DNA from: Halorientalis sp.
GTDB taxonomy: Archaea; Halobacteriota; Halobacteria; Halobacteriales; Haloarculaceae
Assembly: GCF_028275115.1 (NCBI RefSeq)
Contig: NZ_JAQCNH010000078.1
Coordinates: 1 to 64,000 of the forward strand
DNA: 64,000 nucleotides
Direction of reading: 5' to 3'
Under the pieces are notes generated by a model, which had not been told where the DNA came from, ran no database searches, and was given only the letters and a program-made list of their open reading frames with translations. Both the position numbers and the translations under genes were made by a program. Each line of letters starts with the position of its first letter. Position 1 is the stretch's first letter. Below, piece after piece: positions 16,941 through 24,263 of this stretch.

Positions 16941-17831
16941 ATGGTGCGCGCGCTGCTAGACGTCGACGACCTGACCGGCGAGGAGCTGACCACCGTTCTC
17001 GACCGCGCCGCCGAACTGAAGACGGCCGACGACGGTCGGCAACCGCTGGTCGACCGGACGCTCGGGATGATCTTCGAGAAGCCGTCGACCCGGACTCGCG
17101 TCTCCTTCGAGACCGGGATGACCAAGCTCGGTGGTCACGCCATCTTCCTCGGCCCGGACGACATCCACCTCGGACACGGCGAGCCGATCAGAGACACGGC
17201 CCGCGCAGTGTCACGGTACGTCGACTTCATTATGGCCCGCGTGTTCGACCACGCAGACGTCGTGGAACTGGGCGAGTACGCGACCGTGCCGGTCATCAAC
17301 GGGTTGACCGACGACGCCCACCCGTGCCAGACTCTCGCAGACCTGCTGACGATCCGCGAGCGGTTCGGCGACTTCGACGTGGACGTCGCCTGGGTCGGCG
17401 ACGGCAACAACGTCGCCCAGTCGTTCGTGCTGGGCGCGGCGATGGCCGGCGTCGACCTGACGGTCGCCACGCCGGCGGGGTACGGTATCGACGACGGCGT
17501 CCGCAAACGCGCGGCCGGCCTCGGCGGCGTACCCGAGACGACGACGGACCCCGAGGCGGCGGTCGAAGACGCCGACGTGGTGTACACGGACGTGTGGGTC
17601 AGCATGGGCCAGGAGGACCAGCGCGAGCAGAAACTCGCCGACTTCGACGGCTTTCAGGTCACATCCGACCTGCTCGGTGACCGGCCGCTGATGCACTGCC
17701 TGCCGGCCCACCGCGGCGAGGAAGTGACCGACGAGGCCCTGGAAAGCGAGAACGCGATCGTCTGGGACCAGGCGGAGAACCGGATGCACGCCCAGAACGG
17801 ACTGTTAGTCTGGCTGTCCGAGCAGAACTGA
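16941..17831 (+). CDS. argF: Ornithine carbamoyltransferase
   Basis: A 296-aa transferase making citrulline from ornithine and carbamoyl phosphate. The carbamoyl-phosphate motif is EKPSTRTRVSFE (about residues 43-54), with HPCQTLADLLTI (about 128-139), VSMGQE (about 216) and HCLPAHRGEEVTDE (about 250). Length is slightly short of bacterial enzymes. It closes the arginine cluster. Together with ArgG and ArgH it completes the path from glutamate to arginine without leaving this locus. Confidence 0.95.
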   Translation: MVRALLDVDDLTGEELTTVLDRAAELKTADDGRQPLVDRTLGMIFEKPSTRTRVSFETGMTKLGGHAIFLGPDDIHLGHGEPIRDTARAVSRYVDFIMARVFDHADVVELGEYATVPVINGLTDDAHPCQTLADLLTIRERFGDFDVDVAWVGDGNNVAQSFVLGAAMAGVDLTVATPAGYGIDDGVRKRAAGLGGVPETTTDPEAAVEDADVVYTDVWVSMGQEDQREQKLADFDGFQVTSDLLGDRPLMHCLPAHRGEEVTDEALESENAIVWDQAENRMHAQNGLLVWLSEQN

Positions 17832-17833
17832 GG

Positions 17834-18099
17834 GCCGTGGGTCACGAACCAGAGAGCGGATTCGACGATTCCTCGTCGCGTTCAGTTCGGTCGCTGTCGG
17901 AGTGGCTACGATTGGCGGTGCGATCGTGCTCAGCCCGAACTCTCGGACTGTCCTCCCTACGGACGGTTCAGCCGTCTGTTCACGCCGTGGACGTGGGCGG
18001 CGACGGTCGACGCGCTGCTCATGTTCGGGGGTGTTCGTGACCGTGTTGTTCCCGATCCGGATCTGCATCGGTCTCCTGTCGGCGGCCCGGGAGGGGTGA
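17834..18099 (+). pseudogene. Relic of a small membrane protein gene
   Basis: One frame gives RERIRRFLVAFSSVAVGVA and IGGAIVLSPNSRTVLPT (to about 17960), a hydrophobic start. The next frame gives YGRFSRLFTPWTWAATVDAL with LMFGG (to about 18030). The first frame then resumes with VFVTVLFPIRICIGLLSAA and a TGA at 18099. Joined, the pieces read like a two- or three-helix membrane protein with two compensating frameshifts. No start codon is clear. It lies just after argF. Chance hydrophobic frames cannot be excluded. Confidence 0.4.
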
Positions 18100-18149
18100 G
18101 GTAATATGGGAGAGTCCCGAGGGCTCGTCTCCCGTCTTCAACCCGGTCG

Positions 18150-18374
18150 TCACCCGTGATCGCTCGCAGTCGTCTCGGGGTCGATATCGGGGTGAAAGAG
18201 GTCCTCAACGGAACACTCGAAGAAAGCGGCGAGTGTGAACACGAGTTCGACGGAGGGGTCGTAGCGGTTGCCTTCGACGGCATTGATCGTCTGTCGCGTA
18301 ACGCCGACGTGTTCGGCCAGTTCGCGCTGGCTCAGCCCGTGGCGTTCGCGGTACGTCTGCAGCGAATTTTTCAT
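18150..18374 (-). CDS. XRE-family HTH regulator (YozG-like)
   Basis: A 74-aa single-domain Cro/cI HTH: MKNSLQTYRERHGLSQ, LAEHVGVTRQTINAVEGNRY, then SVELVFTLAAFFECSVEDLF. This short class is usually encoded beside a membrane protein and represses its own operon. Here it overlaps the 133-aa membrane protein by ATGA. Dyads in the upstream promoter region (18908-18959) are plausible operators. Confidence 0.88.
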   Translation of the reverse strand: MKNSLQTYRERHGLSQRELAEHVGVTRQTINAVEGNRYDPSVELVFTLAAFFECSVEDLFHPDIDPETTASDHG

Positions 18375-18772
18375 GCCGACCGCCGCCGTCCGAGCGCGAA
18401 CGAGAGCGTACCGTAGGTCAGGTACAACACCGCGACGAACAGCGCGATGGCGACGCTCCAGGGTTGCCACTCGAACAGGCCGAGGCCCCACGCGACGGTC
18501 AGGGCGGGGAAGACGCCGGCCGATGCCCAGCCGAAGATAGCGAGGGTCCAGCGCGCGGCGTCGCGGGAGATGTCGGCGTCCCGTTCGTCGAAGACGGGGG
18601 CGTCGGCGGTCGCCTGGAGTCCCACTGCGCCCGCCAGCGCGACGGCGTAGATGCCGACGGCGACGAACGGCCGGTTCAGGACGGTGAACGCGGCGAGGCC
18701 GAGTCCGGAGACAGCGGCCAGTCCCGCGACCGCCGAGCGAACCCGGCCCGTGCGGTCGAGCAGTGCCGTCAC
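18371..18772 (-). CDS. DUF2178-like four-helix membrane protein
   Basis: A 133-aa protein with four hydrophobic helices and a central polar segment (FDERDADISRDAARWT) resembling the ERD-containing loop of DUF2178-type membrane proteins, which are partners of YozG-type regulators. The GTG start at 18772 overlaps the stop of a 36-codon upstream ORF (GTGA). The 3' end overlaps the regulator gene (ATGA). The three frames therefore look translationally coupled. Confidence 0.75.
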   Translation of the reverse strand: MTALLDRTGRVRSAVAGLAAVSGLGLAAFTVLNRPFVAVGIYAVALAGAVGLQATADAPVFDERDADISRDAARWTLAIFGWASAGVFPALTVAWGLGLFEWQPWSVAIALFVAVLYLTYGTLSFALGRRRSA

Positions 18773-18879
18773 GTCTCGACACCCCGGGTTAGCTGTCGAA
18801 ACCGGATCGGGACAGCGCCGAGCAGGAGGCCAGCGCCGGTCTGTGCGTTCGCGTCGGGGGAGTGCTGTGTCGTCGTCAT
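18769..18879 (-). CDS. 36-aa ORF leading the XRE/membrane-protein operon
   Basis: It reads MTTTQHSPDANAQTGAGLL... ending RFRQLTRGVET. Its TGA overlaps the GTG of the membrane-protein gene. No domain is recognised. Its position at the head of the operon and the GTGA overlap favour a translated coupling ORF over chance, but there is no composition or homology evidence. Confidence 0.4.
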   Translation of the reverse strand: MTTTQHSPDANAQTGAGLLLGAVPIRFRQLTRGVET

Positions 18880-18907
18880 GTGTGTCACCTGGTCAAACGC
18901 TCTTGTC

Positions 18908-18959
18908 GTAAAGAGCGTTTTACAGTAAAACGTCTTTGACGTAGTAAAATAACTTTTAC
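18908..18959 (-). promoter_or_regulatory. Operator/promoter dyads of the XRE operon
   Basis: An AT-rich island holds several GTAAA/TTTAC half-site pairs: GTAAA-GAGCG-TTTTAC at about 18908-18922, an imperfect dyad AAAGAGCGTTTTA...TAAAACGTCTTT (18910-18937), and GTAAAATAACTTTTAC (18944-18959). They lie 30-80 bp upstream of the first ORF of the operon, where a Cro-like repressor would bind. The minus strand also offers TATA-like AGTTATTTTAC. Confidence 0.5.
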
Positions 18960-19090
18960 GTCCGGTGGCGTGGCTGGCGAGAACACCGGTATCAGAGGCT
19001 CAAAACTGCATTTTGACACGGTTGGCCGAGAAAAATTGGAGTGCGGTGCGGGTTTTGTGCGAGTGCGGTCCACACACCGCGTTGTACCGA

Positions 19091-19181
19091 GCGCGCGCCG
19101 TCGGGGCGCGCTCGGCCTTTTTCGCCCACGTTTTTGCCGCGAGTGGTGGCCGCAGGCCACCCGAGCGAGAAAAAGGTGGTG
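19091..19181 (-). terminator. Structured terminator after radA (repeat copy 1)
   Basis: Read from the radA stop on the minus strand, it opens with CCACCACCTTTTTCTCGC. A perfect hairpin follows (GGTGGCC, 3-nt loop, GGCCACC; 19145-19161), then AAAAACGTGGG pairing with the opening bases, and a second T/A-rich and GC-rich hairpin block. Matching copies lie after two other genes in this window (57783-57872 and 60852-60940), in the same orientation relative to the upstream stop codon. Confidence 0.55.
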
Positions 19182-19186
19182 GGTGG

Positions 19187-20224
19187 CTATTCGTTCATCA
19201 GGCCGCCTTCTTCGACGCGCATGACGCCCTCGCCGTCAGGGAGGTTGGGGGCGTCGACGAGTTTGACGATCCGTTTGTTGCCTTTGGATTTCCGGAGGTA
19301 GATGCGGAAGGTCGAGGTGTGGCCCAGAATGTTGCCGCCGATGGGCTGAGTGGGGTCGCCGAAGAAGGAATCGGGGTTGGAGGCGACCTGGTTGGTGACG
19401 ACGACGGCGGTGTTGTTGAGGTCGCCGACGCGCATCAGGTCGTGGAGGTGCTTGTTGAGCTTCTGCTGGCGTTCGGCCAGTTCGCCACGGCCGACGTACT
19501 CGGCGCGGAAGTGCGCGGTCAGGGAGTCCACACAGAGCAGGCGGACGGGGAACTCGTCGTCCTGGCTCTCGCTGGCGATCTCTTTGGCCTTCTCGGCGAG
19601 CAGGATCTGGTGGTTCGAGTTGAACGCCTTCGCGACGTGGATTCGGTCAAGAAACTCTTCGACCAGTTCCTCCAGATCCGCCTCACTGTCGACGCTGGCG
19701 TCCTCCATGCCGAACGACTCCATCGTGTCCGCCAGCACGTCGTCGTCGTGGCCACGGACCATCTGGTCGATTCGCTCGGGTCGGAACGTGTCCTCGGAGT
19801 CGACGAAGATGGCGCTCCCTTCGAGACCGCCGTGCTCCTTCGGGAGCTGGACGGTGACCGCGAGCTGGTGGGTGACCTGTGACTTCCCGGCCCCGAACTC
19901 GCCGTACACCTCGGTAATCGACTGCGTCTCGACACCGCCACCGAGCAACTCGTCGACCTCTTCGACGCCCCACGTCAGCTTCCCGATCTGTTCGCGGCGT
20001 TCCAGCACCTGCGCGCCGGACTCGAAGCCGCCGATGTCGGCGGCGTCCCGAGCGGCCTGGATGATGTCGGCGGCACTCGACTCGCCGATGTCGGCAGTGT
20101 TCGACAGTTCGCCGGGACTGGCGACCGCGATGCCCTGGTACCCGTCGAATCCGTTGTCTTTCAGTTTCTCTGCCGTCGCCGGTCCCACACCCGGCAACTC
20201 TTCGAGGTCTTCGTTTGTCGCCAT
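19187..20224 (-). CDS. radA: DNA repair and recombination protein RadA
   Basis: A 345-aa archaeal RecA/Rad51 recombinase that forms filaments on single-stranded DNA and catalyses strand exchange. An N-terminal helix-hairpin-helix domain ([17 protein letters not shown], about residues 6-22) is followed by Walker [10 protein letters not shown] (about residue 107) and Walker [16 protein letters not shown]. The ATG at 20224 is chosen over one nine codons upstream because GTTTATGT lies about 26 bp before it and RadA proteins normally begin near this point. A structured terminator follows the stop within 6 bp. Confidence 0.97.
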   Translation of the reverse strand: MATNEDLEELPGVGPATAEKLKDNGFDGYQGIAVASPGELSNTADIGESSAADIIQAARDAADIGGFESGAQVLERREQIGKLTWGVEEVDELLGGGVETQSITEVYGEFGAGKSQVTHQLAVTVQLPKEHGGLEGSAIFVDSEDTFRPERIDQMVRGHDDDVLADTMESFGMEDASVDSEADLEELVEEFLDRIHVAKAFNSNHQILLAEKAKEIASESQDDEFPVRLLCVDSLTAHFRAEYVGRGELAERQQKLNKHLHDLMRVGDLNNTAVVVTNQVASNPDSFFGDPTQPIGGNILGHTSTFRIYLRKSKGNKRIVKLVDAPNLPDGEGVMRVEEGGLMNE

Positions 20225-20370
20225 ACGCCTTTTTTCTGCTCCCTTCCACATAAACCCTCGTTAACACCGTGGTGAAAGTGAAAATGGGGGTCGGCGGCCG
20301 GCCGGCACGGAGTGTTACCCGTAGCTTGAGGTGTCAAGAATCGCGTCAGAGGTTCACATAACAATTGCAA

Positions 20371-20380
20371 TATTTATATG
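20371..20380 (+). promoter_or_regulatory. TATA box of the truncated sensor gene
   Basis: ATATTTATAT is a strong TATA-like element 37 bp before the GTG at 20417. AAGGGGGA at about 20403-20410 would serve as ribosome binding site. The truncated gene therefore keeps intact expression signals. Confidence 0.5.
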
Positions 20381-20416
20381 CGTGACTACTGATAGTGGTA
20401 TCAAGGGGGATTCGGT

Positions 20417-21094
20417 GTGGAAATTGCACTAACACCATACACGATACCGCTGTGGGTCGTCGCCATCGTGGGGAGCGGACTCGCAGCACTGACCGCGTAC
20501 TATCACGAACAGAAGGGCGCGTACGCGCTATTTGCCGTGTTCATCGGCGCCGTCTTCTGGGCGGGCGGGTACGCCATGGAAATGAGTTCGTCACCGTCAC
20601 AGGCCGCGATCTTCTGGTACAAGATCCACTTCATCGGGAGCGCCATCGTTCCGACCGCAATCCTGGTCATGGCGTTGCGGTTCACCGGTCGGGACGACCT
20701 GATACGACTTCGGAATGTCGCGTTGCTGGCCGCCGTACCGGTCGTGACGACCGTGATGATCATCACCAGCCACGACATCTGGATTCGGGGGCACATCGCG
20801 AACACCGGGGCGGACGCGGTACTCCCATTGACCTACCAGTTCGGGCCGTGGTTCCAGGTCTACGCGTACTACTCGCTCGGAATCGCGCTCGTCGCGATTG
20901 GGATGTTCACACAGGCGGCAATCGAACGCAGCGACGAATCGTGGGTCAACACGACCACCGCGTTCCTCGTCGCCACCATCCTCCCGACGGTCGGGACCGG
21001 AATCTACGTGATCGGTGACACGACTATCGATTACGGCCCCTTTGCCTTCCTGGCCTCCGGGGTGTGCATCATGGCCGCGATGTTCTATCTCTAG
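20417..21094 (+). CDS. 7TM sensor domain, truncated histidine kinase N-terminus
   Basis: A 225-aa protein with seven hydrophobic helices, starting MEIALTPYTIPLWVVAIVGS. It resembles the N-terminal 7TM sensory module of haloarchaeal histidine kinases (FWYKIHFIGSAIVPTAIL, FGPWFQVYAYYSLGIAL, TTIDYGPFAFLASGVCI). It stops abruptly at MFYL, just where such kinases continue into PAS and kinase domains. Neither H-box nor ATPase motifs follow. The stop codon overlaps the end of the pspAB relic on the other strand, so the kinase half was probably lost in a rearrangement. A free-standing sensor is less likely. Confidence 0.65.
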   Translation: MEIALTPYTIPLWVVAIVGSGLAALTAYYHEQKGAYALFAVFIGAVFWAGGYAMEMSSSPSQAAIFWYKIHFIGSAIVPTAILVMALRFTGRDDLIRLRNVALLAAVPVVTTVMIITSHDIWIRGHIANTGADAVLPLTYQFGPWFQVYAYYSLGIALVAIGMFTQAAIERSDESWVNTTTAFLVATILPTVGTGIYVIGDTTIDYGPFAFLASGVCIMAAMFYL

Positions 21095-21657
21095 TCCCAG
21101 GGGTGGCCCCCTGGCGACGCGGGCCAGAGCGGGTACCAGAAGCGTTCGTCGTCCTCGACGTCGAGGACGCTCGCGAGTTTGAACTCCACGCTGTCGTCGC
21201 GTTCGCGGTCGCCCGCCGGGGCGGAGGGATAGTACGCGCCGCGCCGGAACGAGTACACCCAGTACAGCGGGCGGTCTGCGGCGTCGTCGGCGAGCGTGTT
21301 CTCGACCCGCTCGAAGGCAAAGAGCACGGCGAGCAACCGGGAGCCGTAGCCCCGTTCGACGAGAGTGTCGGCGGTGAAGTGGACGCTCGTCAGGAGGGCT
21401 TCCACGTCGTCGTCGAGGACGACCCAGTCGTAGCCGTGCCGGTCCGCACGAAACTGCTCGGCGGTGCCAGTCTCGGCTTCGCCGGCGTCGGCGAAGTCGG
21501 CGCTGTCGCCGCTCGCGAAACAGAGGGCAGCGACGCCAGCCGACTCGAACCCCCAGGTCGGCTGCCATCGTGACGTAGGCGGTACTCATGCCGAACAAGT
21601 CCTCGGGGTCGGCCGGCGGGTGGCAGCGGCTTCTGCCCCGAACCACAACACTCCCGG
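21091..21657 (-). pseudogene. PspAB-like gene, N-truncated, two frameshifts
   Basis: Minus-strand pieces join into a protein of the haloarchaeal PspA-associated PspAB type. GAEAAATRR (about 21630) shifts into ADPEDLFGMSTAYVTM with AADLG (about 21615-21560), then shifts into SAGVAALCFASG, VVLDDDVEALLTSVHF, RGYGSRLLAVLFAFE, YWVYSFRRGAYYPSAPAG and FWYPLWPASPGGHPWD to the natural stop. The first residues are missing and the upstream edge meets an IS-end scar at 21661. In relatives, as I recall, this gene neighbours htpX, and an htpX stub lies at 23999-24097. Confidence 0.6.
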
Positions 21658-21660
21658 GAG

Positions 21661-21720
21661 GCTATCTTGATACAGCGAGAGAACCCCGCCATTCACGGTG
21701 GGCGTGAATCGCGTCCATTT
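21661..21720 (+). mobile_element. IS-end scar, inverted copy A
   Basis: This 60-bp sequence (CTATCTTGATACAGCGAGAG, a CCCGCC/GGTGGG hairpin, then CGCGTCCATTT) recurs in opposite orientation at 24098-24157 with about 85 percent identity by eye. Both have the look of right ends of haloarchaeal tnpB elements. No transposase lies between the two. Confidence 0.55.
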
Positions 21721-21938
21721 CAGGAACCATTCACCACAGTGTTTCCACCCTGAAATTTATTTTTCTCAACACATAACATGACATACACCGAAGCGGTCTG
21801 ACCGCCCAATTAAACGGACAATATCGGATTCATAGGAATCTACATTCGAAGGAATCCTCTCCGGGTCGCTGGATTCCCAGTCCGGTAACTCTGAATCCCA
21901 CTGTGGAATAGGAGTAACGGCGGTCTGGCCCCGCCAGG

Positions 21939-22056
21939 AGACCGGTCATGCCGACCGGTCTGCAAACCAGTAAATATCTCACCGCTTGCGGTGCGGTTCG
22001 GGAAGCCTCGCCGTCGTCGGGCTACGCCCGACTGCTTGAGGGAGCTTCGCTCCCTC
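21939..22056 (+). ncRNA. Four-hairpin structured intergenic element
   Basis: Four perfect hairpins in 118 bp: AGACCGGTC/GACCGGTCT (21939-21961, loop 5), CACCGC/GCGGTG (21980-21993, loop 2), GTCGGGC/GCCCGAC (22016-22032, loop 3) and GAGGGAGC/GCTCCCTC (22038-22056, loop 3). No open frame spans them. They precede the histidine kinase gene. The element could be a structured RNA, a regulatory leader or mobile-element residue; there is no family match I can name. The rest of 21721-21938 is AT-rich, with nothing recognised. Confidence 0.35.
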
Positions 22057-22198
22057 TCCGTTTATGACGAGGAGGAGGTCACCCAGCAGTCCCGTACCCT
22101 CACCGCGGGCGCGGACGCTCTTTGCTTTGCTCACTGCCGTTTCGGCTATCGTTTCTCGACTCGGATTTAAACCCTACCGGTCCCGGGTTGTTGATAGC

Positions 22199-24001
22199 AT
22201 GACTGCCCAGGCTGGCCCGGTAGTGACGGCGCTGTTTGGAGTGAGCGCCGTCGTGTTCGGGGCTGTCGGGGTCTGGACCGCCAGCCGCCGGCCAGGGCCT
22301 GGTGCGCGGTGGTTCGCGGCGACGATGGGAGCGCTGGCGCTGGGTGCGGCCGGGTCGAGCGTGGCCTACCACCTCTCCGGGAGCGTCGAGTTGGCGACGG
22401 GAATCTATCCATTAGTCGTCATCGTGATGCCGGTCGTCTGGGCCCGCTTCGCCTTCGAGTACTACGGCCTGTTCGAGTTCACCTCCCGACGGCGCACGGT
22501 AGCGCTGATTACGCCGGCCGCCTTCGCCGCACTGGCCGGGACCTGGGTCGGCCTCGTCGAGTCCGGCCTCATTACGGCCGTCTCCGAGCCCCTCGTCGTC
22601 GGTGTCTACAGCGGCTACGTCGCGATGCACTTCTACTCGGCGACCGTCCTGCTCGTCGCCGTCGGCCTGCTCGTCCGCACGGGGCTCCGTCGGGACCACC
22701 TTGGCCCGTCACTCGGGGTCGCACTGGCGCTGATCGTCGTGGCTCCGTGGGTCGGAAACTTCGTCAACGGTGCACTCCGGGTCAGCGGCGCGTCCGTGCC
22801 AGGCTTTGCCGACGAGATGGTCCGTGCTGGTGGTATCTTCGTGGGCGCTGTCGCCGCCGCCGCAGCCGTCTCCCGATACCGGTTGTTCGAGGGGTTACCC
22901 GCCGCCGGCACCATCGGTCCCGAAACCGTCCTCGAAGAGATGGACGACCTCGTGATCGTCACCGACAGCGCCGGGCGAATCGTCCGACTCAACGAGCGGG
23001 CGCGCCAGGCGTTTGCCGACGACGAGGAGCCCGTCGACCGACCTCTCGACGACGTGGTGGGTACGTCGGTCGGCGGCCTGTCCGACCGGGACGGCGTCCG
23101 CCTCGACACCGCCACCGGTCCCCGCCAGTACGACCCATCGGTGTCCGGGCTGACCAATGAGCAGGACCAGTGTATCGGGCACACGCTCGTTCTCCGCGAC
23201 GTGACCGAGCGATACACCCGGCGCCAGCGCCTCTCGGTCCTCAACCGCGTCCTGCGGCACAACCTCCGCAACGAGACCGCGACCATCGTCACTCGGGCCG
23301 AAGTGATCGCCGAGCAGGCCGAGACGGACACCGCCGAGATTGCGGACGAGGTCGTCGACACCGCGCTGTCGATCGCCGAGACCGGTGACAAGGCCCGCCG
23401 CATCGAGCGGATGATGGCTGTCCCGGTGACACCCGACCCACGGACCGACGTGACCAGGGTCGTCAGCGACGTCGTCGACACGGTTCGGGGGGAGACGGGC
23501 TGTGACGTCTCCTGGTCGGCCCCCGACCAGGTCCTCGCCCGGGCCGACCACCGGGTCCTGCACCCCGTCGTCGAGGACCTCGTGGAAAACGCCGTCGAAC
23601 ACAACGACGCGGCCGACCCGACCGTCGACGTGTCCGTCACCGTCGACCCGGAGGTAGAACTCCCGGTCGAGATCACCGTCACGGACGACGGTCCCGGTAT
23701 CCCCGACTCCGAGCGCTCGCCGGTCGTCGCCGGCGACGAGGCCCCGCTCGAACACGGGAGTGGGCTGGGACTCTGGGGTGTCAAGTGGGGCGTCACCAGG
23801 ATCGGTGGCTCGCTCGCCTTCGAGGAGCACGAGCCACGCGGGACGGTCGTCCGCGTTCGGATACCGACGCCAGCCGACGTGGACGAGGCGGCGGTAGCCG
23901 ACGAGGCGGCCCTGAAGACCGAGGATCCACCACGGGCGCCACCGGCGGTCCCGCCGGGCGTCATCCGGGATTTCGACGCCACCTCCGACCAGTCGTCCTA
24001 G
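22199..24001 (+). CDS. Membrane histidine kinase with 7TM sensor and PAS-like domain
   Basis: A 600-aa sensor kinase. Seven hydrophobic helices fill residues 5-230, a PAS-like domain follows (about 245-340, ending TLVLRDVTERYTRRQR), then the phospho-acceptor H-box VLRHNLRNE (about 355) and an ATPase domain with N-box ENAVEHND, G1 DDGPGIPD and G2 GSGLGLWGVKWG. The ATG at 22199 is used because GGATTTAAACC lies about 32 bp upstream and the first helix starts there. Its stop shares bases with the stop of an htpX stub on the other strand, and IS-end scars lie on both sides. No response regulator is adjacent. Confidence 0.88.
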   Translation: MTAQAGPVVTALFGVSAVVFGAVGVWTASRRPGPGARWFAATMGALALGAAGSSVAYHLSGSVELATGIYPLVVIVMPVVWARFAFEYYGLFEFTSRRRTVALITPAAFAALAGTWVGLVESGLITAVSEPLVVGVYSGYVAMHFYSATVLLVAVGLLVRTGLRRDHLGPSLGVALALIVVAPWVGNFVNGALRVSGASVPGFADEMVRAGGIFVGAVAAAAAVSRYRLFEGLPAAGTIGPETVLEEMDDLVIVTDSAGRIVRLNERARQAFADDEEPVDRPLDDVVGTSVGGLSDRDGVRLDTATGPRQYDPSVSGLTNEQDQCIGHTLVLRDVTERYTRRQRLSVLNRVLRHNLRNETATIVTRAEVIAEQAETDTAEIADEVVDTALSIAETGDKARRIERMMAVPVTPDPRTDVTRVVSDVVDTVRGETGCDVSWSAPDQVLARADHRVLHPVVEDLVENAVEHNDAADPTVDVSVTVDPEVELPVEITVTDDGPGIPDSERSPVVAGDEAPLEHGSGLGLWGVKWGVTRIGGSLAFEEHEPRGTVVRVRIPTPADVDEAAVADEAALKTEDPPRAPPAVPPGVIRDFDATSDQSS

Positions 24002-24097
24002 CGTCCGGCCAGTTCGCGCTCGAGTGTCCGGAGCCGCTCGATACGGCGCTCGGTCTCGGGGTGGGTCCGGGCCAGGCGGCCGATGAATCCGCGAGTG
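23999..24097 (-). pseudogene. C-terminal stub of an HtpX/M48 protease gene
   Basis: The minus strand keeps only the last ~33 codons of a gene: TRGFIGRLARTHPETERRI, ERLRTLERELAGR, stop. This matches the conserved HP-x-x-x-x-RI-x-x-L tail of M48 membrane proteases. The catalytic HExxH part is gone. The 5' edge coincides with IS-end scar copy B. Confidence 0.55.
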
Positions 24098-24157
24098 AAA
24101 GTGGACGCGATTCGCGCCCGCCGTGAACGGCGGGATTCTCTCGCTGAATCAAGATAG
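24098..24157 (-). mobile_element. IS-end scar, inverted copy B
   Basis: The minus strand reads ACTATCTTGATTCAGCGAG, then the hairpin CCCGCC-GTTCAC-GGCGGG, then CGCGAATCGCGTCCAC. It is the inverted partner of 21661-21720. It abuts the htpX stub directly, which suggests an element whose end once joined, or cut into, that gene. Confidence 0.55.
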
Positions 24158-24263
24158 TGAGTACGTGCTCAGCGTAATTAATCGCCGCGTGGCCCGGGGT
24201 GTGGCCGAGGGCTCGCGACACAGAACGCGAGGCTTAACCGACCGAGTCGAGTACGATGGACCA

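Noticed and set aside
11600-17831. Lysine (LysW) rather than arginine pathway
   Set aside because: The cluster contains argF, argG and argH in order, and haloarchaea make lysine through diaminopimelate, so the LysW-like proteins most likely serve ornithine synthesis.
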